64,000 nucleotides of DNA, from assembly GCA_014359885.1 (NCBI GenBank), contig JACIYN010000023.1:62001-126000 (forward strand). The letters are read 5' to 3'. Each line of letters starts with the position of its first letter. Within the stretch, counting starts at the first letter, position 1. Positions 44,381-53,608 of the stretch are shown here, in pieces. This DNA is from Desulfacinum sp. (GTDB lineage Bacteria > Desulfobacterota > Syntrophobacteria > Syntrophobacterales > DSM-9756). Position numbers and translations under genes: made by a program. The notes below the pieces were generated by a model. It was not told the DNA's origin, searched no databases, and saw nothing but the letters and a program-made list of their open reading frames with translations.

Positions 44381-45577
44381 ATGATCGCCTTCATCTACGG
44401 CCTCAGGCAGGCGGGCATTCCCGTGAGCGTCCACTACATCCTGGAGTTCTACCGGGGACTGCGGGCCGGGCTGGCTCCCGACCTGGACCGCCTCTTTCTC
44501 CTGGCCCGCCTGGTCTTCGTCAAGAAGGTGGAACACTACGACGCCTTCGAACAGGTCTTCCGCTCCGTCTTCTTGGGGGATCCCAACGTGGATCCCACCG
44601 ACTGGGAGGAGATCCTGGCCGGAAAGCCCTTCCAGGAATGGCTGAAAAAGGAAGTGGAAAGCGGCCGGCTTCCCCCCGAAGCCCTTCGGGAATTCGACAC
44701 GGAAGAGCTCCTGGAGCGCTTCTACCGGACCGTGCTCGCCCAGGAAGGCGAGCATCACGGCGGCAACACCTGGGTGGGCACCGGAGGCCGATCCCCCTAC
44801 GGGCACAGCGGCCGGCACGGAGGCGGGATCCGCGTCCACGGCCAAAGCGTCCACGGCACGGCCCAGAAGGTGATCGGAGCGCGCCGCTACATCAACTACA
44901 GCGACCAGGCCCCGCTTCGCACGGAAAACCTCCGCCAGGTGCTCTCGTCGCTCAAGAGCCTCCGGCCCGTGGGACCGGAAACGGAACTGGACGTGGACGC
45001 CACCATCCATCGGACCGCCAAGAACGGCGGGGAGATCGAACTCATCTTCCGGCGGGAGCTGCGCAACCGGGTGGACATGGTTCTTCTGGTGGACAACGGC
45101 GGCTATTCCATGCTGCCCTACGTGGACCTGGTGCGCACGGTCTTCAACAAGATCCGCGACTGCTTCCGGGACGTTCGCACCTACTACTTCCACAATTGCA
45201 TCTACGGGGCCGTCTATGCGGATCCCCGCCGGAGCCTCCCCGTCTCCTGGGAAAAGCTCCTGGCCTCGGGGAGAAAGACCCGACTCATCATCATCGGCGA
45301 CGCCAACATGGCCCCCGCGGAACTCATGGCCGCCTACGGATCCATCGACATGGTGACCACCGTGCGAAAGCCCGGCTACGTGTGGCTCCGCGAACTCCGG
45401 GAGGCCTTCCCCGTGAGCGTGTGGCTCAATCCCATCCGCCGGGACCAGTGGCCGTGGCAGAGTTCCACCGTCGAGCGGATCGGGCGGATCTTCCACATGG
45501 AGGACCTCACCCTGGGCGGGATCAAGAACGCCGTGACCTATCTGAACATCCAGGGCCGGGCCGTGGACCAGGGGTAA
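44381..45577 (+). CDS. VWA-domain CoxE-like protein with altered MIDAS
   Basis: 398 aa. The N-terminal helical region (about 1-110) is of CoxE type, with a His/Gly-rich linker near 125-160 ('GEHHGGNTWVGTGGRSPYGHSGRHGGG'). A VWA domain occupies about 220-390. Its metal site, normally DxSxS, reads 'LVDNGGYSM', so one Ser position is Gly and the next is shifted; metal binding may be weaker. It pairs with the MoxR ATPase gene immediately upstream; the client complex is not identifiable here. The gene ends against a repeat-rich stretch. Confidence 0.85.
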   Translation: MIAFIYGLRQAGIPVSVHYILEFYRGLRAGLAPDLDRLFLLARLVFVKKVEHYDAFEQVFRSVFLGDPNVDPTDWEEILAGKPFQEWLKKEVESGRLPPEALREFDTEELLERFYRTVLAQEGEHHGGNTWVGTGGRSPYGHSGRHGGGIRVHGQSVHGTAQKVIGARRYINYSDQAPLRTENLRQVLSSLKSLRPVGPETELDVDATIHRTAKNGGEIELIFRRELRNRVDMVLLVDNGGYSMLPYVDLVRTVFNKIRDCFRDVRTYYFHNCIYGAVYADPRRSLPVSWEKLLASGRKTRLIIIGDANMAPAELMAAYGSIDMVTTVRKPGYVWLRELREAFPVSVWLNPIRRDQWPWQSSTVERIGRIFHMEDLTLGGIKNAVTYLNIQGRAVDQG

Positions 45578-45587
45578 TCCCCCCCGG

Positions 45588-45608
45588 CCCCCCTTTAACA
45601 AAGGGGGG
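45588..45608. repeat. CCCCCCTTT palindrome
   Basis: CCCCCCTTTAACAAAGGGGGG, 10 bases after the CoxE-like stop. It is the same family as 8364-8397 and 45837-45869. The 310-base gap to the DUF559 gene holds this, a degenerate GCGGGGTTTATC module near 45783, and no gene. Confidence 0.85.
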
Positions 45609-45836
45609 AGAAGGGATAACGCGCTTGAGCGGGTCCTCCCCTTGGCCGCGGGGATTTGTCCCGTCGTCAGCTTCCAGGGCGAGTGACTTGGGCGCAAATT
45701 GGACGGTTTTTTCCTCCGGTTCGATTCCGACGGACGGGCATAAAGTCCGCTCCTACGAATGCGGATAGACATATTGAGCAGAGGCGGGGTTTATCTTCGC
45801 CCGTGAAACGCATCGCGGACCAGCGAAAACCCCGTT

Positions 45837-45869
45837 CCCCCCTTTTCCAAAGGGGGGCCAGGGGGGATT
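45837..45869. repeat. CCCCCCTTT palindrome with GGGGGGATT tail
   Basis: CCCCCCTTTTCCAAAGGGGGG followed by CCAGGGGGGATT; it overlaps the upstream region of the DUF559 gene. Confidence 0.85.
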
Positions 45870-45887
45870 GAAGAAGGAGTCGACGTC

Positions 45888-46289
45888 ATGCCCGCGTGCT
45901 CTCGCTTTCAACTGAAACAACGGGCCCGGGAACTTCGCAAAAACATGACGGACAGCGAACGGCGCCTCTGGCACCATCTGCGACGGAAACAGATCCACGG
46001 TATCCAGTTTTACCGACAAAGACCACTTGGCCCCTACATCGTGGATTTCTATGCTCCCCGCGTGAGGTTGGTCATCGAAGTGGACGGAGGCCAACACCGG
46101 CAGCCGGACCATGCGGTGGCCGACCGGCGGCGGGATGCCTACCTGGCGGCCCGAGGCCTTCGTGTACTCCGATTCTCCAGCCGTGATGTTCTCAGGCGCC
46201 TAGAACAAGTCCTCAATGTGATAGAGCGGGCCGTGACAGGAAAGGACGAAACGCGCCTTGAAGAAACAGGCCACTGTAGGGGCGAATGA
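45888..46289 (+). CDS. DUF559-family endonuclease-like protein
   Basis: 133 aa. Typical DUF559 sequence: 'LRKNMTDSERRLWHHLRRKQIHGIQFYRQRPLGPYIVDFYAPRVRLVIEVDGGQH', with Asp and Glu in 'YIVDFY' and 'VIEVDGGQH' forming a restriction-endonuclease-like (Vsr-type) site. The role is unknown; such genes are common orphan elements near repeats. The last codons and stop lie in the following GTAG palindrome (46276-46303), so the C-terminus is repeat-derived. Confidence 0.85.
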   Translation: MPACSRFQLKQRARELRKNMTDSERRLWHHLRRKQIHGIQFYRQRPLGPYIVDFYAPRVRLVIEVDGGQHRQPDHAVADRRRDAYLAARGLRVLRFSSRDVLRRLEQVLNVIERAVTGKDETRLEETGHCRGE

Positions 46290-46303
46290 TTATTCGCCCC
46301 TAC
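46276..46303. repeat. GTAG palindrome supplying the DUF559 stop
   Basis: GTAGGGGCGAATGATTATTC..GCCCCTAC; the TGA inside it terminates the DUF559 gene. Confidence 0.85.
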
Positions 46304-46388
46304 AGCCCGCGTGCAGGAACGGAACGAGGTCGCCTTTTCTATGAACAAAGGGGGAAATGAGGACATCCCAATCGGACGGGGAAAATCC

Positions 46389-47147
46389 ATGGCCTACATC
46401 GACAAGGAAGTGCGGCGGCTGGTGGGGAAGGCCATCCACCACTACGATCTCATCCGGGACGGAGACCGGATCGCCGTGGCGGTCTCGGGCGGCAAGGACA
46501 GCATGGTGCTGCTTTGGCTCCTTCGCGAGCGCCTGCGGCGCATCCCCATCCACTACGACCTGGTGGCGGTGCACGTGGACCTGGGCTTCGATCCCCGGCC
46601 GGCGGCGGAACTGGAAGCTTTCTTCGAGAGTGAAGGCTTCGACTACCGGATCCTCCGGACCGACTACGGCGTGAAGGCCCACAGCCCGGAAAACAGGGAA
46701 AACCCCTGTTTCCTGTGCGCCCGGAGGCGCCGGGCGGCCATCTTCCGGGAAGCCCGGTCCCTGGGATGCTCCAAGGTGGCCTTCGCCCACAACCAGGACG
46801 ATTTCATCGAAACCTTCTTCATCAACGTCTGCTACGGCGCCCAGGCGGCGGCCATCGTCCCCAAGCAGCCCTTCTTCGGAGGACTGATCACCGTCATCCG
46901 TCCCCTGGCCCTGGTGGATTCCCAGAAGGTCGCCCGTCTCGCCCGGAACCTGGATCTTCCGGTGGTGGAAAACCCCTGCCCGTCGGCGGGAAAGAGCGCC
47001 CGCACGGAGATCCGGGACTTCCTCTTTTCCCTTTACCGGAAGAACCGCAAGGTGCGGGGAAACATCTTCCACGCCCTGAGCAACGTGAACCCGGAGTACC
47101 TGCCGCCGCCCCTCCAACGGAAAAAACCAAGGAGACACGGCCCATGA
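46389..47147 (+). CDS. TtcA-like PP-loop tRNA 2-thiolation protein
   Basis: 252 aa. The PP-loop ATP motif 'VSGGKDSM' is near residues 35-42. 'ENPCFLCARRRRA' supplies the CxxC that binds an Fe-S cluster in TtcA. 'HNQDDFIETFF' and 'NPCPSAGKSARTEIRDFL' are family segments. TtcA makes 2-thiocytidine at tRNA position 32; a different TtcA-subfamily substrate is possible. The ATG at 46389 is chosen because homology starts there. Its stop overlaps the polA start by 4 bases. Confidence 0.87.
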   Translation: MAYIDKEVRRLVGKAIHHYDLIRDGDRIAVAVSGGKDSMVLLWLLRERLRRIPIHYDLVAVHVDLGFDPRPAAELEAFFESEGFDYRILRTDYGVKAHSPENRENPCFLCARRRRAAIFREARSLGCSKVAFAHNQDDFIETFFINVCYGAQAAAIVPKQPFFGGLITVIRPLALVDSQKVARLARNLDLPVVENPCPSAGKSARTEIRDFLFSLYRKNRKVRGNIFHALSNVNPEYLPPPLQRKKPRRHGP

Positions 47148-49855
47148 CGGAAAAGAAGCCGACCCTGTACCTCATCGACGCCAGTTCCTACATGTACCGC
47201 GCTTTCTACGCCATGCGCCAGCGCCTCACCGCCCCCGACGGCACGCCCACCCAAGCCGTTTACGGCTTCCACCAGATGCTCCAGAAGGTGCTCAAGGACA
47301 AACGCCCCCAACGGATCTGCGTGGTCTACGATCCGCCGGGGCCCACGCTTCGCCACGCCATCTACCCCGACTACAAGGCCACCCGGGAGCGCATGCCGGA
47401 AGACCTGGCCGCGCAGGTGCCGCTCATCAAGCAGATGGTGGATCTTCTGGGCATCCCGTCGGTGGAGATCACCGGCTACGAGGCGGACGACGTAATCGCG
47501 GCCCTGGCCCGGAAGGCCGTGGAAGCCGGCATGCCCGTGGTGATCGTCTCCGGCGACAAGGACCTTCACCAGCTGGTGCAGGAGCCCCACGTGATCCAAT
47601 GGGATCCCCAAAAGGACGAAGTCTTCACCAGCGAGGCGGTGGAACGCAAACTGGGCGTCCGTCCCGAACAGGTGCGGGATCTGTTGGCCCTCATGGGAGA
47701 CAGCTCCGACAACATCCCCGGCGTGGCCGGCGTGGGCCCCAAAACGGCCCAGAACCTCCTGCGCCAATTCGGATCCCTGGACCAGGTTCTCAGCCGCGTG
47801 GGAGACATCCAGAGCGCGGCCTTGAAAAAGAAGATCGAAGCGGGAAAGCAGGCGGCGCTCCTTTCCCGGGACCTGGTCACGGTGCGGGAAGATGCGCCCG
47901 TGGCCCTGGAACCCGATCAGTGCGTCATCCGGCCGGCGGACACCAAGGGCCTGGCGGAGTTCTTCCAGTCCCTGGGATTTCGCCGCTTTCTGGACGAGCT
48001 GGCCCGGGAAGCCGGCGACCAGGCGCTTGCAGCCGCCGCCCAAGCTCCCGAACGGCGCGACCGCCTGGTCACGGACGAAAAGGGCCTTTCGGGCGTGCTG
48101 GCGCGGATCGCCCAGGCGGACGTCCTTTCCATCGACCTGGAAACCACGTCCCAGGACGCCATGCGCGCCGACCTGGTGGGCGTGGCCCTGTGCTGGGAGG
48201 ACCACGAAGCGGCCTACATCCCCGTGGGCCACACAGGCAAAGACGCCGGGAAACAGATCCCGGCGGCCCGGGTCCTGGACGCCCTGCGGCCCCTGCTGGA
48301 AGGCGACCTGCCGAAGAAGGTGGGCCAAAACATCAAGTACGAATGGGTGGTCCTGAAGCGCCACGGCGTGGAACTCCGGGGGATCGACTTCGACACCATG
48401 GTGGCCAGCTACCTTCTGGACCCCGGCAACCCGTCCCACCGGCTGGAAAGGATCGTGGCCGAACACCTGGGCGAGACCAAGCTGCGCTACAGCGACGTGG
48501 CCGGGTCGGGAAAAAGCCAGATTCCCTTCGCCCAGGTCCCCCTGGAAAAGGCCGTGGACTACGCGTGCAGCGACGCGGAAACCACCTACCGGCTGGTTCC
48601 GGTGCTCCGGGAAAAGCTCCGGGAGACCGGGCTCCTGGAACTCATGGACTCCCTGGAACGCCCCCTCATCCCCGTCCTGGCGCGCATGGAACACAAGGGG
48701 ATCCGGATCGACGCGGCCCGCCTGCAGGAACTTTCCAGGACCCTGGAAGAAGGCATCCGCAAAGAGGAAGAGGCCATCTACCAGATCGCAGGAGGCCCGT
48801 TCAACATCCAGTCGCCCATCCAGCTCCGGGACGTCCTCTTCGGAAAGCTGCAGCTTCCCGTCATCAAGAAGACCAAGACCGGACCGTCCACGGACATGAG
48901 CGTCCTGGAGGAACTGGCCGCCCTGCATCCCATTGCGGAACACATCGTGACCTACCGGAGCCTTGCCAAGCTCAAGAACACCTACGTGGACACCCTGCCC
49001 AAGCTGATCCACCCGGAGACGGGGCGCATCCACACCAGCTACAACCAGGCCGTGACCGCCACGGGGCGGTTGAGCAGTTCGGAACCCAACCTGCAGAACA
49101 TCCCCATCCGAACGGAGGAGGGCCGCCGGATCCGGGAGGCCTTCGTCCCGGAAGAAGGCTGCGTGTTGCTCGCCGCCGACTATTCCCAGATCGAACTGCG
49201 CATCTTCGCCCACTACAGCGGCGATGAGCGCCTGGTGGCCGCCTTCGCCGAAGGAGCCGACATCCACCGCCGGACCGCCGCCGAGATGTTCGGGGTGCCG
49301 CCCCATGAGGTCACCCCGGAGATGCGCCGCCAGGCCAAGACCATCAACTTCGGGATCATCTACGGCATGGGCCCTTACGGGCTGGCCAAGCAGCTGCGGA
49401 TCAACCAGACCAGCGCCAAAGCGGCCATCGACCGCTACTTCGCCACCTACGAAGGGGTCAAGCGCTGGATCGAACAGGTGGTGGAGGAATCCCGAAAACG
49501 CGGCTACGCGGAAACCCTCCTGGGACGGCGCAGGTACCTACCGGAACTCAAGAGTCGCAACCGCAACGTGCGCCAGCAGGGGGAACGGCTGGCGGTGAAC
49601 ACCACCATCCAGGGCACGGCGGCGGATCTCATCAAGAAGGCCATGATCGACATCGACGCGGCCATCCGCAAGGAAGGCCTCCGCACCGCCATGCTCCTCC
49701 AGGTGCACGACGAACTGGTCTTCGAGGTTCCCGAAGACGAGCTGGACCGCGTCCGCACCCTGGTCCGGGATCTCATGGAACACGTCCATCCCCTGTCCGT
49801 CCCGCTGGTGGTGGACATGGGCTGGGGAGCCAACTGGGCCGAGGCCCACGGGTGA
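47144..49855 (+). CDS. polA: DNA polymerase I
   Basis: 903 aa with all three domains. The 5'-3' exonuclease lies at about 1-300 ('DASSYMYRAFYAM', 'YEADDVIAALAR', 'GDSSDNIPGVAGVGPKTA'). The 3'-5' exonuclease lies at about 310-500 and looks active ('LSIDLETTSQDAMRADLVG' has Asp/Glu). The polymerase lies at about 510-900 (motif A 'ADYSQIELRIFAH', O-helix 'RRQAKTINFGIIYGMGPYGLA', motif C 'VHDELVFEV'). It acts in Okazaki processing and excision repair. AAGGAG precedes the ATG at 47144, which overlaps the ttcA-like stop (ATGA). The TGA stop begins a 7-bp tandem tract. Confidence 0.96.
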   Translation: MTEKKPTLYLIDASSYMYRAFYAMRQRLTAPDGTPTQAVYGFHQMLQKVLKDKRPQRICVVYDPPGPTLRHAIYPDYKATRERMPEDLAAQVPLIKQMVDLLGIPSVEITGYEADDVIAALARKAVEAGMPVVIVSGDKDLHQLVQEPHVIQWDPQKDEVFTSEAVERKLGVRPEQVRDLLALMGDSSDNIPGVAGVGPKTAQNLLRQFGSLDQVLSRVGDIQSAALKKKIEAGKQAALLSRDLVTVREDAPVALEPDQCVIRPADTKGLAEFFQSLGFRRFLDELAREAGDQALAAAAQAPERRDRLVTDEKGLSGVLARIAQADVLSIDLETTSQDAMRADLVGVALCWEDHEAAYIPVGHTGKDAGKQIPAARVLDALRPLLEGDLPKKVGQNIKYEWVVLKRHGVELRGIDFDTMVASYLLDPGNPSHRLERIVAEHLGETKLRYSDVAGSGKSQIPFAQVPLEKAVDYACSDAETTYRLVPVLREKLRETGLLELMDSLERPLIPVLARMEHKGIRIDAARLQELSRTLEEGIRKEEEAIYQIAGGPFNIQSPIQLRDVLFGKLQLPVIKKTKTGPSTDMSVLEELAALHPIAEHIVTYRSLAKLKNTYVDTLPKLIHPETGRIHTSYNQAVTATGRLSSSEPNLQNIPIRTEEGRRIREAFVPEEGCVLLAADYSQIELRIFAHYSGDERLVAAFAEGADIHRRTAAEMFGVPPHEVTPEMRRQAKTINFGIIYGMGPYGLAKQLRINQTSAKAAIDRYFATYEGVKRWIEQVVEESRKRGYAETLLGRRRYLPELKSRNRNVRQQGERLAVNTTIQGTAADLIKKAMIDIDAAIRKEGLRTAMLLQVHDELVFEVPEDELDRVRTLVRDLMEHVHPLSVPLVVDMGWGANWAEAHG

Positions 49856-49931
49856 TGAGTGATGAGTGACGGGTAATGAGTGACGGGTAATGGGTGATGG
49901 GTGATGGGTGGTGGGTGATGGGTGATGGGAA
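49851..49931. repeat. degenerate 7-bp tandem tract
   Basis: About eleven imperfect GGTGATG/AGTGACG units starting at the polA stop codon (TGA inside the first unit). Confidence 0.85.
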
Positions 49932-49977
49932 GCCCGAAGTCGCAACAGGAGGATTCTTTGGGATGGCCCGGTCCCGA

Positions 49978-50215
49978 CGGGCGGGCATGGAGCCCGCCCC
50001 TCCGAAAGCGCATGGGCCTCTCACGGAGGGGCGGGGTTACTCCTCGTCCGCAAAGGGCGCGGCGCTCCGTCCGGCACCCTGTTCCACAAGCGCCTCAACA
50101 CCTCATCCCCCTATCCATCCTGCCGTGTGACCCGCAGGTTGGTAACGGTTCGTAGCCGCGGGGCTTCAGCCCCGCGGGAAAGCGCCATCGGAACCGGCAT
50201 TTCGAGACAAGCTCC
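49978..50215. repeat. repeat-filled gap 49856-50497
   Basis: Palindrome GGGCGGGC-ATGGA-GCCCGCCC (49979-50000). Then half of a type-1 element: GTAG-CCGCGGGG..CCCCGCGG (50152-50177) and the right end ACAAGCTCCC (to 50215). I see no gene in the 640-base gap; its last 200 bases are ordinary sequence without recognisable motifs. Confidence 0.75.
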
Positions 50216-50497
50216 CGGCGCGGCCTTCTCCGTGAAGCTGGATCCAAGAACCCCACGGACCGATTTTGGGCCGCCTCCGAATTTCCTGCCCCGCCATTGA
50301 GAACCTGAAGTTCCCATTTTGCCGCGATCCACCCACACACTGTCTGCAATTTCCATCACTTAACCACTTTGGCACACTCCGTGCTCACTCCTGCGCGGGT
50401 TTCGCTTCCACCCCGGTTCCGGCGGTCGGGACAAAAGGGGGGAGCGCAAAGGAAGGTGAGAGGTTTCATTCAATAAACGTTTCAGGAGGAGTGTGAG

Positions 50498-50779
50498 ATG
50501 CAAAACGTGCGGTCTTTCAGGTTGTTCGTGGTTCTGGCGGCCTTCTTCTTCGCTCTGACGGCGGTGGCCCCTCTGGCCATGGCCGATGAGGTCACCGTTA
50601 CCGGACAGATCCAGGTCAACGGGGACACGGTGACGCTCCAGGCCGATGACGGCGCCTACGTGCTCCAGGGCGGCGATGCGGCCCAGTTTGCCGATCAGAA
50701 GGTCCAGGTCACCGGCGACCTCGCCGAGAGCGACGGGCAGAAGGTGATCCAGGTCAAGGAAGTAAAGCCCGCCGAATAA
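50498..50779 (+). CDS. small secreted beta-domain protein 1
   Basis: 93 aa: a signal peptide (about 1-29, cleavage near 'PLAMA') and a 60-residue beta-rich domain ('EVTVTGQIQVNGDTVTLQADDGAYVLQGGDAAQFADQKVQVTGDLAE..KVIQVKEV'), probably a small OB-like barrel. AGGAGG precedes the ATG. It is a tandem paralogue of the next gene. The function is unknown; a periplasmic binding role is possible. Confidence 0.8.
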   Translation: MQNVRSFRLFVVLAAFFFALTAVAPLAMADEVTVTGQIQVNGDTVTLQADDGAYVLQGGDAAQFADQKVQVTGDLAESDGQKVIQVKEVKPAE

Positions 50780-50800
50780 GCGGAGGCGAGAGGGAAAAAC

Positions 50801-51082
50801 ATGAAGCACCTTCGGGCTGCTAAATTCTTCGTCCTTCTGATGGCCTTTTGCTGCGCCCTCGCGTCCCTGACTTCCCCGGCCCTGGCCGATGAGGTCACCG
50901 TCACGGGGCAGCTTCAGGTGCTGGGCGACGAAGTGGTGCTGGAAACCGACAGCGGCGAATACATCCTGGAAGGAGACAACCTGGAGCAGTTCGCCGGGCA
51001 GACGGTTTCCGTGACCGGTGCGCTCACCGAGAGCGGCGAAGACAAGGTCATTGAAGTGAAAGAGATCAAGCCCGCCCAGTAA
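50801..51082 (+). CDS. small secreted beta-domain protein 2 (tandem paralogue)
   Basis: 93 aa, exactly the same length as its neighbour. Signal peptide about 1-29. The mature part is clearly homologous ('EVTVTGQLQVLGDEVVLETDSGEYILEGDNLEQFAGQTVSVTGALTE..KVIEVKEIKPA'). The pair arose by tandem duplication and is followed by a strong terminator, so it forms its own unit. Confidence 0.8.
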   Translation: MKHLRAAKFFVLLMAFCCALASLTSPALADEVTVTGQLQVLGDEVVLETDSGEYILEGDNLEQFAGQTVSVTGALTESGEDKVIEVKEIKPAQ

Positions 51083-51141
51083 CGAGGCGGAAAGGGAGGC
51101 TCGCACCTTCCTGCGCCCGGAACCCGGCGGTGTCGGAACGT

Positions 51142-51178
51142 GGATGGACGGAGGCCCGGCCTCCGCCCATCCTTTTTT
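51142..51178 (+). terminator. rho-independent terminator after the secreted-protein pair
   Basis: GGATGGACGGAGGC pairs with GCCTCCGCCCATCC (one internal mismatch), followed by TTTTTT at 51173-51178, just before the aminomutase ribosome site. Confidence 0.85.
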
Positions 51179-51195
51179 ACGAAGAAGGAGAAGCG

Positions 51196-52533
51196 ATGGA
51201 AAAGAAGAAGCAAGTCTGGTTTCAAGGCCTGCAGAGCGTCTCGGAGGACCTCTCCGAGGTGGAGGAGCCGCCGAGCGAACCTCCGGGTTCCGAGTCCACC
51301 GACCCTCCGGCGCGCCGCCGTTCCCGGCCGGCCCGCCCCCGCACGTCCGCACGTCTACCCCTCAACGAAAAGACCAACGCCTTTCGCAGGAAATTTTTCC
51401 CGGGAGTCACCGTTTCCCAGTGGAACGACTGGCACTGGCAGGTGCAGAACCGCCTGAGGACGGCCACGGCTCTCAGCCGCATCCTGGATCTCTCCCAGGA
51501 CGAACGGGCGGCCCTGCAACGTTCTTCCTCCAGGTTTCCGGCGGCCGTCACCCCCTATTACGCCAGTCTGCTGGATGCGGAAGACCCCCGGCAGCCCCTT
51601 CGCCGCTCCGTCATCCCCGTTCTGGACGAATTCGTCCCCTCCCCCGGAGAAGCGGACGATCCGCTGGGGGAAGATCACGATTCGCCCGTTCCCGGTCTGG
51701 TGCACCGCTACCCCGACCGGGTACTCTTTCTGGTTACGGGATTTTGTTCCACCTATTGCCGGTATTGCACGCGGTCCCGCATGGTGGGCCACAAGGGAGG
51801 CCACGCCGGCAAAAAGCAGTGGGAAAAGGCCCTGGCCTATATCCAGGAGACCCCCTCGGTCCGGGACGTGCTCATTTCCGGCGGCGACCCGCTGACCCTG
51901 TCCGACGACGCCCTGGAGTGGCTTCTTGAGAGGCTGCGGGCCATCCGCCATGTGGAATTCGTTCGGATCGGGACCAAGGTGCCGGCCGTTCTGCCCCAGA
52001 GGATCACGGGGGCGCTGGTCCGTCTTCTCAGGCGCTACCATCCCCTGTGGATGAGCCTCCACTTCACCCATCCGGACGAGCTGACTCCGGAAGCCCAGAC
52101 CGCCTGCGCCCGCTTGGCCGACGCCGGCATCCCCCTGGGCAGCCAGACGGTGCTCCTCAAGGGGATCAACGACGAAGCGGCCACCCTGAAGGTGCTCTAC
52201 CACGGCCTGCTGCGCTGTCGCGTCCGTCCGTACTACCTCTATCAGTGCGATCCCATTTCCGGGTCCGCCCATTTTCGAACCACGGTGACCAGGGGGCTGG
52301 AGATCATGGACGGCCTCCGGGGACACACCACCGGCTACGCCGTCCCGACCTACGTCATCGACGCCCCCGGCGGAGGCGGAAAGATTCCCCTGCTGCCCGA
52401 CTATGCCCAGGGAGCGGACGGCCAGGACCTGGTCCTGCGCAACTACGAAAAGAGAACCTTTCGGTATCCCGGTGCCTTCGAGCAGCCCTGCCAGGCCCCT
52501 TCGGAATCGGCGCCGTACCGGATGGCCAACTGA
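51196..52533 (+). CDS. lysine 2,3-aminomutase (KamA-family radical SAM)
   Basis: 445 aa. The radical-SAM cluster motif is CSTYCRYC (Cys184, 188, 191). The substrate region 'YYLYQCDPISGSAHFRTTVTRGLEIMDGLRGHTTGYAVPTYVIDAPGGGGKIPL' contains the PLP lysine (in GGGGK) and the two Asp residues that hold the lysine side chain in characterised aminomutases. So L-lysine to beta-lysine conversion is likely, rather than the glutamate reaction. A disordered acidic/Pro-rich N-terminus of about 60 residues is unusual. AAGGAGA precedes the ATG. It is first of a five-gene cluster. Confidence 0.88.
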   Translation: MEKKKQVWFQGLQSVSEDLSEVEEPPSEPPGSESTDPPARRRSRPARPRTSARLPLNEKTNAFRRKFFPGVTVSQWNDWHWQVQNRLRTATALSRILDLSQDERAALQRSSSRFPAAVTPYYASLLDAEDPRQPLRRSVIPVLDEFVPSPGEADDPLGEDHDSPVPGLVHRYPDRVLFLVTGFCSTYCRYCTRSRMVGHKGGHAGKKQWEKALAYIQETPSVRDVLISGGDPLTLSDDALEWLLERLRAIRHVEFVRIGTKVPAVLPQRITGALVRLLRRYHPLWMSLHFTHPDELTPEAQTACARLADAGIPLGSQTVLLKGINDEAATLKVLYHGLLRCRVRPYYLYQCDPISGSAHFRTTVTRGLEIMDGLRGHTTGYAVPTYVIDAPGGGGKIPLLPDYAQGADGQDLVLRNYEKRTFRYPGAFEQPCQAPSESAPYRMAN

Positions 52534-52555
52534 CAGCGGGAAGGAGCCCGGAAAG

Positions 52556-53608
52556 ATGAAAATAGGCCTCACCTACGACCTGCGGGATCTTTACTTGTCC
52601 GAGGGTTATACGGAAGAAGAAACCGCCGAATTCGACAGGGCGGACACCATCGACGCCATCGAGGGGGCCCTGCGGTCCCTGGGCTACGAAACGGAGCGCA
52701 TCGGGCGCCTGACGGACCTGGTGCGGCAGTTGGCGGCCGGGAAGCGCTGGGACATGGTCTTCAACATCGCGGAGGGTCTCTACGGCTCCGGCCGGGAAGC
52801 GCAGGTTCCCGCCCTTCTCGACGCCTATCGGATCCCCTACACCTTCTCGGATCCCCTGACCTTGTGCGTCACTCTGGACAAGGCCGTGACCAAGAGGGTG
52901 GTGCGGGACCACGGGGTGCCCACGCCGGCCTTCGCGGTGGTGGAAAGGGCCGACCAGGCGCGGGGGGTGGATCTTCCTTTTCCGGTTTTCGCCAAGCCCG
53001 TGAGCGAGGGTACCGGCAAGGGGATTTCCCCGGCATCCAAGGCCGCTTCGCTCGGCCAGTTGCAAAGGACATGCGAAGATCTGCTGGCCCGGTTCCGCCA
53101 GCCCGTGCTGGTGGAGACCTTCCTGCCCGGCCGTGAATTCACCGTGGGGATCGTGGGCACGGGAGCCCGGGCCCGCGCCGTGGCGGTCATGGAGGTGATC
53201 CTCAAGGAGAACGCCGACGCCGAGGTCTATTCCTACGAAAACAAGGAATGGTGCGAGGAGCGGGTCATCTACCGATTGGCGGACGACGAGGAAGCCCGCG
53301 AAGCCGCCCGGGTGGCCCTGGACGCCTACCGGGCCCTGGGATGCCGGGATGCGGGGCGGATCGATCTCCGGTCGGACGCCCGGGGGCGCCCCCACTTCCT
53401 GGAGGCCAACCCCCTGGCGGGGCTCCACCCGGAACATTCCGACCTTCCCATCCTGTGCACGCTTTCCGGCATGTCCTACCGGGAGCTGATCGCAGAGATC
53501 ATGCAGAGCGCCCTGGAGCGCGCCGGCCTGAGCGAAGGCATCTTCGGATGCGCCCAGGCAATGTTCCAGGGAACCGCTCCCCGTGCGGTCCGGGAGGCCG
53601 CCCTCTGA
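52556..53608 (+). CDS. D-alanine-D-alanine-ligase-like ATP-grasp enzyme A
   Basis: 350 aa. An N-terminal pre-ATP-grasp domain ('DMVFNIAEGLYGSGREAQVPALLDAYRIPYTFSDPLT', about 62-98) leads to an ATP-grasp domain: 'VFAKPVSEGTGKGI', 'VETFLPGREFTVGIVG', 'AGRIDLRSDARGRPHFLEANPLAGLHPEHSDLP' with the metal-binding Asp/Glu/Asn. This forms an amide between a carboxylate and an amine via an acyl phosphate. Context argues against a cell-wall role: it sits between a lysine aminomutase and a second ATP-grasp gene, which overlaps it by 1 base. Confidence 0.87.
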   Translation: MKIGLTYDLRDLYLSEGYTEEETAEFDRADTIDAIEGALRSLGYETERIGRLTDLVRQLAAGKRWDMVFNIAEGLYGSGREAQVPALLDAYRIPYTFSDPLTLCVTLDKAVTKRVVRDHGVPTPAFAVVERADQARGVDLPFPVFAKPVSEGTGKGISPASKAASLGQLQRTCEDLLARFRQPVLVETFLPGREFTVGIVGTGARARAVAVMEVILKENADAEVYSYENKEWCEERVIYRLADDEEAREAARVALDAYRALGCRDAGRIDLRSDARGRPHFLEANPLAGLHPEHSDLPILCTLSGMSYRELIAEIMQSALERAGLSEGIFGCAQAMFQGTAPRAVREAAL

